64,000 bases of DNA from positions 1 to 64,000 of the forward strand of contig JAJDDD010000006.1 in assembly GCA_029260495.1 (NCBI GenBank), in the 5' to 3' direction. The DNA comes from Phycisphaerales bacterium (GTDB lineage Bacteria > Planctomycetota > Phycisphaerae > Phycisphaerales > UBA1924). Position numbers and translations under genes: made by a program. The notes under the pieces are model-generated. The model was given only the letters and a program-made list of their open reading frames with translations, searched no databases and was not told where the DNA came from. Position 1 is the first letter of the stretch; each line of letters starts with the position of its first letter. Below are positions 42,464 to 50,978 of this stretch, piece after piece.

Positions 42464-44494
42464 CTATATCTGCACTTTGCGGTTGTAGATGAACCATTCG
42501 AGCATAACGAACCCGATCGCGATCATGATAAGCCACGGCCAAAGTGTGCGTGTGGAAAGGCCCCGTGTTTCATCAGCGGAGGCGGTTTCCACAGTGCGCG
42601 ACGCAAGCTCCAGAGTTTCGATCGCGCCAACCTGAGATTCAGCGGCGTCCAGAAGATTCGCAGCAATCACTCGCTGCGGCTTGCCATTGACCACAACATC
42701 ATTCGCGCCCGGCGAGCCGCTCCAGCGCAGGCGGTACAGCCCGCCCGTGCGCAAGGGGCCGAACGTCACCCGGCCGTCAGGCGCTGCGGTGAGGGCGAGC
42801 GTCGAGCCATCAGGCTCGGTGAGTTCAATATCACTCGCATCGGAAGGCAGGCGTGTTGTGACGGCGGCGCCCGGCTGGGCGGTTGAAGACTCAAGCGAGC
42901 CGCCGGTTCCCGCAAGATGCCGCAGCGCCATACCGACAAAGAGAACGTAGTTGTGATCGAACAACCAGTTGGAGTCAGCTACATCAAACGCAAGCATCAT
43001 CGTGCGCACGCCAGCGCCGGTCGTCTCTGCGATCACCGGTCCCGCCTGCGTTTCCGCAAGCACGCTGACGGTTTCATTGAGTTTGAGAGTCAGTTGCTTT
43101 GCAATAAAAAGATTCTCAAGGCTGACAGATCGCATCGCAGGATGATCGCGCATCCAGTCAATGATGATATTGACGGATTCATCTTCATCAGGCGCTGTGC
43201 CCGAAAGCTCAACGCCGGGCAGGTTGGGCGCAGCGCCAGCGATGAAATACCGCCCGGGCGGGAGTGTTTCATCTGGCGCCCAGCGATCGAGAACGATGAC
43301 GTCATACCCGGCGTCATCGCCAGCGCGGGACATCTGCTGGTACTGCGTTGGAGTAACGGAGCGGATTTCTGAAAGGTCCTGCGCCCGCAGGCCGTCAAGC
43401 AGCAAGCCCGGGCGGGGCGCCACATAAAGCACGCGAAGCTGGCGCGCCGGCGGGAGAAGCAACCAGGCGGAATCGTCCGCTTGGAGCGCATCGGTTGCAA
43501 GCAGGCGGGCGCGAACAACCGCCCCTTCCGGCCGCGCAAGCTTGAAGATAACTCCGCTGGTCGTCGCAGAAATGTTGGCATCGAGATCAATCGACGGCAG
43601 CCGAACCGTGCGAATCGCAGTGACCAAACCGTTGATTGCGAGTTCAACATCAACATCTCGTTGTTCAGCGCTGGTGGACTGCACGCCGACGAAGATCGAA
43701 GCCTGCTCCGGCTCTGCGAAAGCACGCTCTGCGCGGAAGGCGGTGATCGCGGTGTTCGCTGTATCGGGCGCGCCGACCGCGCGATACAGGAGCGATGTTT
43801 CCGGATTAATCGCCACCGATCCAGCGTCAGGAAGTTTTCCATCGGACCACAGATGAATCGGCGCCGTCTGCGTGTTGACCAGCCCGCGATTCTCCTCGAA
43901 CGTCGGCATGGCGTAGGCGCCCGCGAGACGCATCGCCTCATCGAGGCGCGATGGCGCATCGCTCGGCTCAATAGATTTGATCGCAGCCCGCAGGCGCGCC
44001 TTATCACTTGTAAACGCCTGTGTCACAACGCCGGTGGTGTCAAATGCGATCACCATCGCCTCATCGCGCGCGTTCGGCGAAAGCAAGCCCGGTTCGCGCA
44101 GATTCTCCACAAACTCAATCGCTTCTTCTTTAGCGCGATCCAAGCGAGAAATCAGAACACCCTCAGCAGATTCCACATCGCGCGTCGACATGCTGGCGGA
44201 GCGATCAATCACAATGACAGACTGCGCCCCTGCAGAAGCGCCCGTTTGCAGCTCCGGCTGCGCGATCGCAAGCAGAACAGCGGCCAGCGCAAGCAACTGA
44301 AGAAAAAGCAAAATGTTCTTGCGCAGCTTCTGAAACGGCGCGTTGGCCTGAAGATCCTGAATCGCTTTTTTCCAGAGAAGCGTTGTCGATACTTCAAGAT
44401 CGCGCCGCTTGAGCTTGAGAAAGTAGAGCAGGAGCAACGCCGGAATGGCAATCGCAGCCGCGCCCGCCGCCAGCAAGGGTGTGGCCCACGTCAT
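42464..44494 (-). CDS. BatA-like VWA membrane protein
   Basis: The 676-residue protein begins MTWATPLLAAGAAAIAIPAL and has two N-terminal membrane helices (residues ~7-26, ~60-80) around the BatA N-terminal region LLLYFLKLKRRDLEVSTTLL, then a VWA domain whose metal site is DRSAS at 97-101. A large extracytoplasmic part and one C-terminal membrane helix (WPWLIMIAIGFVMLEWFIYN) follow. Its start overlaps the DUF58 gene stop by ATGA. It is the last gene of the long MoxR operon. The family acts with MoxR AAA+ ATPases in envelope stress or protein maturation, by inference. Confidence 0.85.
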   Translation of the reverse strand: MTWATPLLAAGAAAIAIPALLLLYFLKLKRRDLEVSTTLLWKKAIQDLQANAPFQKLRKNILLFLQLLALAAVLLAIAQPELQTGASAGAQSVIVIDRSASMSTRDVESAEGVLISRLDRAKEEAIEFVENLREPGLLSPNARDEAMVIAFDTTGVVTQAFTSDKARLRAAIKSIEPSDAPSRLDEAMRLAGAYAMPTFEENRGLVNTQTAPIHLWSDGKLPDAGSVAINPETSLLYRAVGAPDTANTAITAFRAERAFAEPEQASIFVGVQSTSAEQRDVDVELAINGLVTAIRTVRLPSIDLDANISATTSGVIFKLARPEGAVVRARLLATDALQADDSAWLLLPPARQLRVLYVAPRPGLLLDGLRAQDLSEIRSVTPTQYQQMSRAGDDAGYDVIVLDRWAPDETLPPGRYFIAGAAPNLPGVELSGTAPDEDESVNIIIDWMRDHPAMRSVSLENLFIAKQLTLKLNETVSVLAETQAGPVIAETTGAGVRTMMLAFDVADSNWLFDHNYVLFVGMALRHLAGTGGSLESSTAQPGAAVTTRLPSDASDIELTEPDGSTLALTAAPDGRVTFGPLRTGGLYRLRWSGSPGANDVVVNGKPQRVIAANLLDAAESQVGAIETLELASRTVETASADETRGLSTRTLWPWLIMIAIGFVMLEWFIYNRKVQI

Positions 44495-45456
44495 CGAAGC
44501 AGTCCCTTCCGGCGCAAATAATCAACAACCAGCGTTTCAATCGCCATATCCGTTTGCACCGTCACATGCGTAATCTCACGCCGAGCGCAAAACGCCCGAA
44601 GCTGATCACAATACGCCGCCAGAGTCGCTTTGTATCGCTTCAGTAAAGCCGCACTGATGGTCACTTCCGCAACGTCAGCGTCTTCAACATCCCGCAGCCG
44701 TAAATCCCCGCCGAGCGTCGGCTCAACCTCCTGCGGGCTGAGCGTTTGAATAATGAAAACGTCATAACCGCGCCCAAGCAACAGGCGCAAGCCTTCCTCG
44801 TACCCTTCCTTAAAGAAAAAATCGGAGATCACAATCATCACACCCTTGCCCTGTCGCGTGAGCGCAATTCTTCGGGCGGCTTCGTGAAAACTCGTTCCCC
44901 CTGCAGGCTCCAATCCGCACAACCACGCGCCCATGTCATGCACGCGCCTGCGCCCGCGAAGATTGCGAATCGCCGAAAGCACGCCGGCGGATGAATCCTG
45001 ACCAGTGTTGGAATCGTCAATGTCTTCAAGCGCCCGCTCTGCCAGCGCCGTCAGTGAAACACGGTTGAGATTCACCAACCCGATGTACCCAAGCGCCGCC
45101 GCCAGCCGCTGCGCAAAGAGAAACTTATTCGGCTCGCCACAATCCATCGACTCCGAAGCATCAACAATAATGTGCAGCGAAAGGTCTTCTTCCTCAAGAA
45201 AAAGTTTCATAAACAGGCGATCAAGCCTGCCGAATATATTCCAGTCCACATGCCGAAGATCATCGCCGGTGACGTATGGCCGGTGGTCAGCAAACTCCAC
45301 ACTCTCGCCGCGCTTCTTGCTCCGGCGCTCACCTTTGAGCTTCCCCGCAAAGACCTTGCGTGAAGAAACATCGAGCTGGGAAAGCCGCGAGATCAGCTTC
45401 GCGTCAAGCAGCTGATCGATCGTGCGCGGCCGGGTTGTGCGTTCGGTGCGCTGCAT
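44491..45456 (-). CDS. DUF58 protein with VWA-like domain
   Basis: A 321-residue DUF58 protein. The N-terminal RGESVEFADHRPYVTGDDLR then HVDWNIFGRLDRLFMKLFLE is the diagnostic motif, and HIIVDASESMD at 95-105 is the VWA-like metal site. The C-terminal part retains the Rossmann-like strands (GVMIVISDFFFKEG, GYDVFIIQTLS). DUF58 proteins always accompany MoxR ATPases. Here the genes are moxR, a secreted EF-hand-like protein, DUF58, BatA-like, with overlapping start and stop codons (TGATG upstream, ATGA downstream). Confidence 0.92.
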   Translation of the reverse strand: MQRTERTTRPRTIDQLLDAKLISRLSQLDVSSRKVFAGKLKGERRSKKRGESVEFADHRPYVTGDDLRHVDWNIFGRLDRLFMKLFLEEEDLSLHIIVDASESMDCGEPNKFLFAQRLAAALGYIGLVNLNRVSLTALAERALEDIDDSNTGQDSSAGVLSAIRNLRGRRRVHDMGAWLCGLEPAGGTSFHEAARRIALTRQGKGVMIVISDFFFKEGYEEGLRLLLGRGYDVFIIQTLSPQEVEPTLGGDLRLRDVEDADVAEVTISAALLKRYKATLAAYCDQLRAFCARREITHVTVQTDMAIETLVVDYLRRKGLLR

Positions 45457-46868
45457 CAGTTGTCTTCAATCGAGTGAGCGATCCAGTCGTATGTGGGAAG
45501 CGTGCTGCCATTCTTAAGGCGCAGGCCAGCCGGATTGGCCGGCGAACCATCCTCGGTGGTGATCGCTCGCGTTGAAATCGCTTCGATGTCAGTCTCTTCG
45601 ATCAAGACGAGTTCACCCGGATCAGAAACGCCGTCTGAGTTATGATCGCGCCAGATCGCCATGCCGACCATCTCATCGCCCCTCAGCCAGCCGTTTCGAT
45701 CATCATCAAGCGCATCCAATGCGCGATACCCATCAGGCAAAAAGAGCCACCATGTCACAGAGCCAAAGAGCTGTCTGCCTGAAGTGATTTCACCAGTTCC
45801 AAAGGGATCCCAGCACAAAATTGCAGTGTCAGGTTTGACCCAGGGCCACCGTTGCGCTCGGCCTGTGCCGTCAAGATCGAAGTTAACGACGGTTGCTGGG
45901 GAAAGGAGGTCGGCAAGAAAGCTGGGATCATTGAGCGAGAATATAATGGGTGTGACCCAGCCGCCCCGATGCGTATTTTCAAGCTGTTTCATGCCATCAG
46001 TGACGCGCTGGATCGCTATTTCATCACTGAGTCGCGGGTTGGTCTCGACAAGGCGTAGATAGGCCCGGCCCGCCTCGTAGCCGACGAGCGACTGGTAAGA
46101 CCCCATGACGACGAGTTGCTTCAGTTCTTCGTCAATTGAACTGTCAAATGCAGCCAGATAGTGATGAGCTGCAACGGTCTTCCAGTAATTTTGCAGGGAC
46201 TCTCGAGCTAAATCTCTGATCGCAGGGCGTGGGTCATTTCGATGCTCGAAGAAAGCCGGTGCAGCATCCGCCGGCAACACGTTGGGCGCACGCAGTGCTG
46301 CTCTTCGGAATTCAGCGTCCGCAAGTTGCTCTACAAAGTCTTCAAGTTCAGCTCGCCTTGTTTCATCCAGAGATTGGCCGTCCGGGTGCGCAGGAAGCAC
46401 GCCCACTTTCGCGGAAAACTCGATGCCTTTATCCAGCACATAAGCGAGGCTGAGATGCGGAGCGGCGTATTCGGCTTCGAATCCGATCTCGATTGCCCGC
46501 TGAATACTGATGATGGCCTGTTCCAAGTGGCGCAGACGCTCTTCCTCAGAAATATCGCCCACAAATTTCGCTGATCGCACAAGCTTCGGCTGAATCCCTG
46601 GATGTGATACATCGTCCGGGATATTTCTCGGCCCGATGCCATCATCAGGTCGATAGGCATCAAGCATTCCACTTCCCGTAACAAAGGCCATGCTGTGCAC
46701 TCGACCAAGTGCGTAGTAGCCGGCTGCGTCATCGGGGTGTTCTTCAATAAAAGCGCTGAGATTGTCAACAAGCCTTCGTAATGACACAGGCTCCGGCCCC
46801 ATGAAATCTCCTTGCGCCGCAGTGCATGTCAGAAGCAATACAACAACTCGAATGAAAAATTTCATCAT
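45456..46868 (-). CDS. Secreted protein with EF-hand-like calcium loops, unknown
   Basis: AAGGAG precedes the ATG at 46868. The 470-residue protein has a signal peptide (FFIRVVVLLLTCTAAQG), then helical repeats resembling TPRs (residues ~30-135, PDDAAGYYALGRVHSMAFVT and EAEYAAPHLSLAYVLDKGIE), a central domain without clear family, and near the C-terminus two Asp-rich loops (LDDDRNGWLRGDEM and RDHNSDGVSDPGEL) that look like EF-hand/dockerin calcium loops. It sits between moxR and DUF58, a place usually without an extra gene, and its stop overlaps the DUF58 start. Confidence 0.7.
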   Translation of the reverse strand: MMKFFIRVVVLLLTCTAAQGDFMGPEPVSLRRLVDNLSAFIEEHPDDAAGYYALGRVHSMAFVTGSGMLDAYRPDDGIGPRNIPDDVSHPGIQPKLVRSAKFVGDISEEERLRHLEQAIISIQRAIEIGFEAEYAAPHLSLAYVLDKGIEFSAKVGVLPAHPDGQSLDETRRAELEDFVEQLADAEFRRAALRAPNVLPADAAPAFFEHRNDPRPAIRDLARESLQNYWKTVAAHHYLAAFDSSIDEELKQLVVMGSYQSLVGYEAGRAYLRLVETNPRLSDEIAIQRVTDGMKQLENTHRGGWVTPIIFSLNDPSFLADLLSPATVVNFDLDGTGRAQRWPWVKPDTAILCWDPFGTGEITSGRQLFGSVTWWLFLPDGYRALDALDDDRNGWLRGDEMVGMAIWRDHNSDGVSDPGELVLIEETDIEAISTRAITTEDGSPANPAGLRLKNGSTLPTYDWIAHSIEDN

Positions 46869-46877
46869 CAAATCTCC

Positions 46878-47909
46878 TTACACACTCGTTCCCAGCACCG
46901 GCTCGCTTGGCGTTCTGTCAAGAATCTGCTTGACAATCGCGTCCGGATCAACGCGATCCGCCTCTGCCTCAAAGTTGAGAATTATGCGATGCCGCAGCGC
47001 CGGCAGCGCCGCTGCTTGCACATCCGCATGTGATGCGTGATACCGGCCGTCCGTCAGCGCCATCACCTTCGCAGCGAGAATTAGCGCCTGCGCCCCGCGC
47101 GGGCTGGCGCCGACACGGATGTACCGATTTGTGATCTCCGGCGCAAACTGCCCATCGGGGTGCGTCGCGAGCGCCAAACGCGCCGCATACTCCTTCACAT
47201 GCGGCGCGATGATCGCCTGCCGCACCAGCTCCTGCGCATCAAGAATCGTAGCCCCATCCATCATCGCTTGGACCGCAGGCGTCGTTCCCCCCGTCGTGCG
47301 ATCCAGAATCGTCATCAAGTCGTCAAGCTCGGAATAGCCAAGATTCAGCTTGAAAAAGAAGCGGTCAAGCTGCGCTTCAGGCAGTGGATACGTCCCCTCC
47401 TGCTCAATCGGATTCTGCGTCGCGAGCACAAGAAAGGGTTGATCGAGCCTGTACGTCTCGCCGCCAACCGTTACAGATCGCTCCTGCATCGCTTCGAGTA
47501 GCGCGGATTGCGTCTTCGGCGTCGCCCGGTTGACCTCATCAGCAAGAACGATCTGCGCAAAGATCGGACCGCGCTGAAACTCAAACTTCCGGCGCCCGGT
47601 GTCCGGATCCTCCATCACTATGTTGGTCCCGACAATGTCCGCCGGCATGAGATCAGGCGTGAACTGAATCCGCGAAAACGGCAGTGAAAGACACTCCGCC
47701 AGCGTGCGCACCAGCATCGTCTTGCCTAGCCCCGGAACACCTTCAAGCAGAACATTCCCACCCGCAAAGAGCGTCGTAAGCACGCCTTCAACAATGTCTC
47801 GATGTCCGACAATCACCTTGCCAATTTCGTCCGCCAGGCTATTGAACGTTTGTTGAAACTGCTGACAGCGTTTCTGAACATCTTCGGGTGTGTTAAGTAG
47901 GTCGGTCAT
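46878..47909 (-). CDS. MoxR-family AAA+ ATPase
   Basis: A 343-residue ATPase. Walker A is GVPGLGKT (57-64), Walker B ends VLADEVN (121-127), and sensor 1 is VLATQNPIEQEGTYPLPEAQ, the family signature. The N-terminal region GKVIVGHRDIVEGVLTTLFA and the lid domain ASPRGAQALILAAKVMAL are also typical. MoxR proteins act as chaperones for metal-cofactor insertion or VWA-protein assembly. It lies 63 bases after the large VWA gene and nine bases before the EF-hand-like gene. Confidence 0.93.
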   Translation of the reverse strand: MTDLLNTPEDVQKRCQQFQQTFNSLADEIGKVIVGHRDIVEGVLTTLFAGGNVLLEGVPGLGKTMLVRTLAECLSLPFSRIQFTPDLMPADIVGTNIVMEDPDTGRRKFEFQRGPIFAQIVLADEVNRATPKTQSALLEAMQERSVTVGGETYRLDQPFLVLATQNPIEQEGTYPLPEAQLDRFFFKLNLGYSELDDLMTILDRTTGGTTPAVQAMMDGATILDAQELVRQAIIAPHVKEYAARLALATHPDGQFAPEITNRYIRVGASPRGAQALILAAKVMALTDGRYHASHADVQAAALPALRHRIILNFEAEADRVDPDAIVKQILDRTPSEPVLGTSV

Positions 47910-47972
47910 TGTGATGGTCGCCTTCTGGTTTCGGTTCGTAAATCACGAGCGCCGGTTCGCGCTGATCGGTTT

Positions 47973-50900
47973 CTAAGTGTCAGAATTATCATCGCGCATT
48001 GAGTCGCGCGCACGTTGTTTTGCCTTGCGAAGCCGGCTGATGGCGCTGTCCTCTTCGCCAGCCGGTTCAGGATTGGGCTGCTTTTTCTTCGTGACGATCG
48101 GCGCCGCCCCGGGCGAATCAACGATCGGCCCAGCAGGCTTGCGAATGTCTTCTGCGCGAACCTCAAACTTCGTCGCAGCTGCTTTCCGCGCTTTGGCAGC
48201 GGTCGCAGGATCAGCCCCGCGCTTCGCCAGACGCTCGCTCGTGCGCTGCCGCGCCGTGCGCAGAGCGCCAATCTGTTTCTCCGAGGCCTTCTCCTGCTTG
48301 CGGCCAGCCTTGCGAATCGCCGCCCCAATCGCGCGCACATCAATGCGCACGCGCCGAACCGCCACGTCAGCGAGAAACAAACCAATCGTCGCCAGCGCCA
48401 GCGCCAGCCAGATCAACTGCGTCGCAACTGGCTTCGTGAGGTCTGCCCTATTAAAAAGCTCAGCCTGCGCAGGATCCATCGGCAGCACGCGCCCGCCAGT
48501 AATCTCAGCCACCTGCGCCAAAAGCGGCGCATTGTCACGCAGTGCGCGATGCTCATCGGCAAAGGGTCGCGTTACCGCCGCCTGCGCGTTCCCTCGCTCA
48601 ACCCGCGCCGGCTCGCCATTCGCGCCGGAAACCGTCGCGCGGTACTGCAGCCCGATCACATACGCCCCCGCCCCGGATGATTCAAACCGTCCTTCATACC
48701 GGCCAGCCCCCGCCTGTCGCAGAGGCAACTCAAGAACACCGCCGTCCGGTTTCACAATGCGCCCCGTAAAGTTTGCAAAGTTCAGCCGCTCACCCGCAGC
48801 GTCCACCGCGTCAACAATCACCCGGGTTTCATCGCCATCCGTTTCCGTAATGACGTTCACCGTCGCCGACCCCGACGGTCGCATCGCCCACCGAATATGC
48901 TGCGCCCAGAACGCGTCGTAGCTGTCCCACGCAACCCACGCAGAGTTCCAGCGCGTCGCAGCGTCAGAGGTATACGCGACCACGCGCCCAAGCCCGTACT
49001 GCCACTGCGCAAGAATCGGATCATTCTCCGGCCCGCGCAAGGGAACAAGCGACAGCCCCTCACGCTCAGCTGTCACAACATATCCCGAGATCGGCGGCGC
49101 CGGCGTCGCAATGCCGCGCATTGCCTCAGAGCCAATATTTTGAAAAGTCGGCGAGAAAGGATCGCCTTCCCAAATCAGCGAACGCCGAATCGTTTGCGCT
49201 TCCTTAATAAATATTTGCGGCAGATCCCCGAGCTGATTCTGCCGCGTAATCTGGTAGTGCGCCCCGCCCGTCACCTGCGCAAGCTGCTGCATCTTGGTGA
49301 GATCGCTCAACCCGGAGTGCGGAAAAACCGCAACAGTGCTAATGGTGATGCTGTTATTTATGTACTGCTGCACAAGCTGCGCCGACGGCGGCGAGGGATC
49401 ACCATCGGAAATAATAATGCAATGCCGCTGAGAAGCATCCGTCGCCAGCAGCCCCTGAAGCGTAAGCTGCATGGCGCTGGCAAAATCAGGCATATCGCCG
49501 AATGTTAAATTGTTAATAGCTTTGTTCACGGCCGCCCCGTCGCCTTTAAGCGCCATCGGGTACAGCCAATACGCCCCGCCCTGTTGCCAGCCATATTCAG
49601 CTACGCCAACAAGATCAAGCCGGCTCACCGCATTGACGGCAGCAATCGCCGTCTGCTTCCCCCAGTAGTTTCCCTCTGGCATCTCGCACGAATGCATAAT
49701 CAGCGCCAGCGCGCCCTTCGGCATATGACGCTTCTGCGGCGGATCAAGCTTCACAGGGAATGCGTCAGCGAGCGGCGACCCGATCCAACCCCCGGCGCCA
49801 AAGGAGTTCGGCCCGCCCACAACAAGCAGCCCGCCACCAAGATCGTGAATATAGCTCTTGAGCTCTTCCTGTTGCTCCAGCGTAAAGGAGTACGCAGAAG
49901 TGTCGACAAGAACAACAGCGTCGTACGCGCCAAGATCAATGAGAGAGACGTGCCCCTCGCCCGGCGCCGTCACTTCAATCTCAAGGTCCGAGCGATTCAA
50001 GGCTCGCACCAACGGGCCAATCGCCAGCTCCTCCTCAGCGTACACAAGAACGCGCCCCTTGCCCTCGACAAATGTCACAGCCATCGCACTGTTGTTCTCA
50101 AGAAGCGAGTCATCAGCGCGAATGAGCGGCTCAAAAACAGCTTCATAACGCTGCGGACCCGAGCGAGCCAGCGTAATCGGCACAGTGAGATGATTGGGCC
50201 CGGGCTCAAGTTCAACATCAACGGAGACACCCGGGGCAGCCGGATCGAGATCAACAGGAACACTGTTGGCGCGCAAAGTCACCCGGCCGCGCGTCGCTGA
50301 ACGCGCATTGATCACAAACCGAAGGTTCACCGTCTGGCCCCGCCGCGCCGTGGGGGGCGCAATCAGCCGATCGAATATGACTTCACGCTGAAGGTTGTAG
50401 GTCGCCGGCAGAACATCAATGGGAATGCCCGCAGCCTCTGCTTCGCGCGCAGCGGCAAGAATGCTCCCCGTTGTCTCGTTGCCATCTGAGACAAGAACAA
50501 TGCGCCCCGCAGCGTCTTCGGGTAGCACCGCCATCGCGAGGCGCACCCCCGAGGCAATATCGGTCGCATCCAGATTGCCTTGCGGAGAAACGTCCGGCTC
50601 GCGCAAGAGCGAACTGGGCAGCGCCAAAACAAAACTATCCTCAGCCGCGGAGACAATCCCGAGCCGATCCTCCGGCTTGGCGTTCTCGCTCGCTCGCCCA
50701 ATATATGCCTTGAGATTCTCCGCATATTCCGGCGGCATCGACTTGCTCGCATCAACAACCAGCATGACTGCAAGATCATCGCTTTCGCGGCGCCAGCGCG
50801 GCTCCGCCAGCACAACAGTCAGCATCAGCAAAACAATCAGCCGCAGCCCGATCGCAACAATGCGCGTCCGCGGACCCAGACCTGTCAGACTCCTTCGCGC

Positions 50901-50978
50901 AATCCAGAACACAGCGACAGTCAACGGCACAAGCAGAATGAGCCACAACGGGCGATCGAGTTGAAGCGGGCCGAACAT
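47973..50978 (-). CDS. Large VWA membrane protein with amidotransferase-like region
   Basis: The 1001-residue protein starts at the ATG at 50978, overlapping the stop of the permease-NHL gene by ATGA. It has two N-terminal membrane helices, a VWA-like domain with DASKS near residue 75, and a GATase1-like segment DLGGGLLVVGGPNSFGAGGW (~390-410). A second VWA-like domain contains IISDGDPSPP, followed by beta-sandwich parts. One C-terminal membrane helix (~880) precedes a basic coiled-coil tail (KAGRKQEKASEKQIGALRTA). This architecture is known from large VWA proteins beside MoxR operons; function in the envelope is inferred. Confidence 0.85.
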   Translation of the reverse strand: MFGPLQLDRPLWLILLVPLTVAVFWIARRSLTGLGPRTRIVAIGLRLIVLLMLTVVLAEPRWRRESDDLAVMLVVDASKSMPPEYAENLKAYIGRASENAKPEDRLGIVSAAEDSFVLALPSSLLREPDVSPQGNLDATDIASGVRLAMAVLPEDAAGRIVLVSDGNETTGSILAAAREAEAAGIPIDVLPATYNLQREVIFDRLIAPPTARRGQTVNLRFVINARSATRGRVTLRANSVPVDLDPAAPGVSVDVELEPGPNHLTVPITLARSGPQRYEAVFEPLIRADDSLLENNSAMAVTFVEGKGRVLVYAEEELAIGPLVRALNRSDLEIEVTAPGEGHVSLIDLGAYDAVVLVDTSAYSFTLEQQEELKSYIHDLGGGLLVVGGPNSFGAGGWIGSPLADAFPVKLDPPQKRHMPKGALALIMHSCEMPEGNYWGKQTAIAAVNAVSRLDLVGVAEYGWQQGGAYWLYPMALKGDGAAVNKAINNLTFGDMPDFASAMQLTLQGLLATDASQRHCIIISDGDPSPPSAQLVQQYINNSITISTVAVFPHSGLSDLTKMQQLAQVTGGAHYQITRQNQLGDLPQIFIKEAQTIRRSLIWEGDPFSPTFQNIGSEAMRGIATPAPPISGYVVTAEREGLSLVPLRGPENDPILAQWQYGLGRVVAYTSDAATRWNSAWVAWDSYDAFWAQHIRWAMRPSGSATVNVITETDGDETRVIVDAVDAAGERLNFANFTGRIVKPDGGVLELPLRQAGAGRYEGRFESSGAGAYVIGLQYRATVSGANGEPARVERGNAQAAVTRPFADEHRALRDNAPLLAQVAEITGGRVLPMDPAQAELFNRADLTKPVATQLIWLALALATIGLFLADVAVRRVRIDVRAIGAAIRKAGRKQEKASEKQIGALRTARQRTSERLAKRGADPATAAKARKAAATKFEVRAEDIRKPAGPIVDSPGAAPIVTKKKQPNPEPAGEEDSAISRLRKAKQRARDSMRDDNSDT

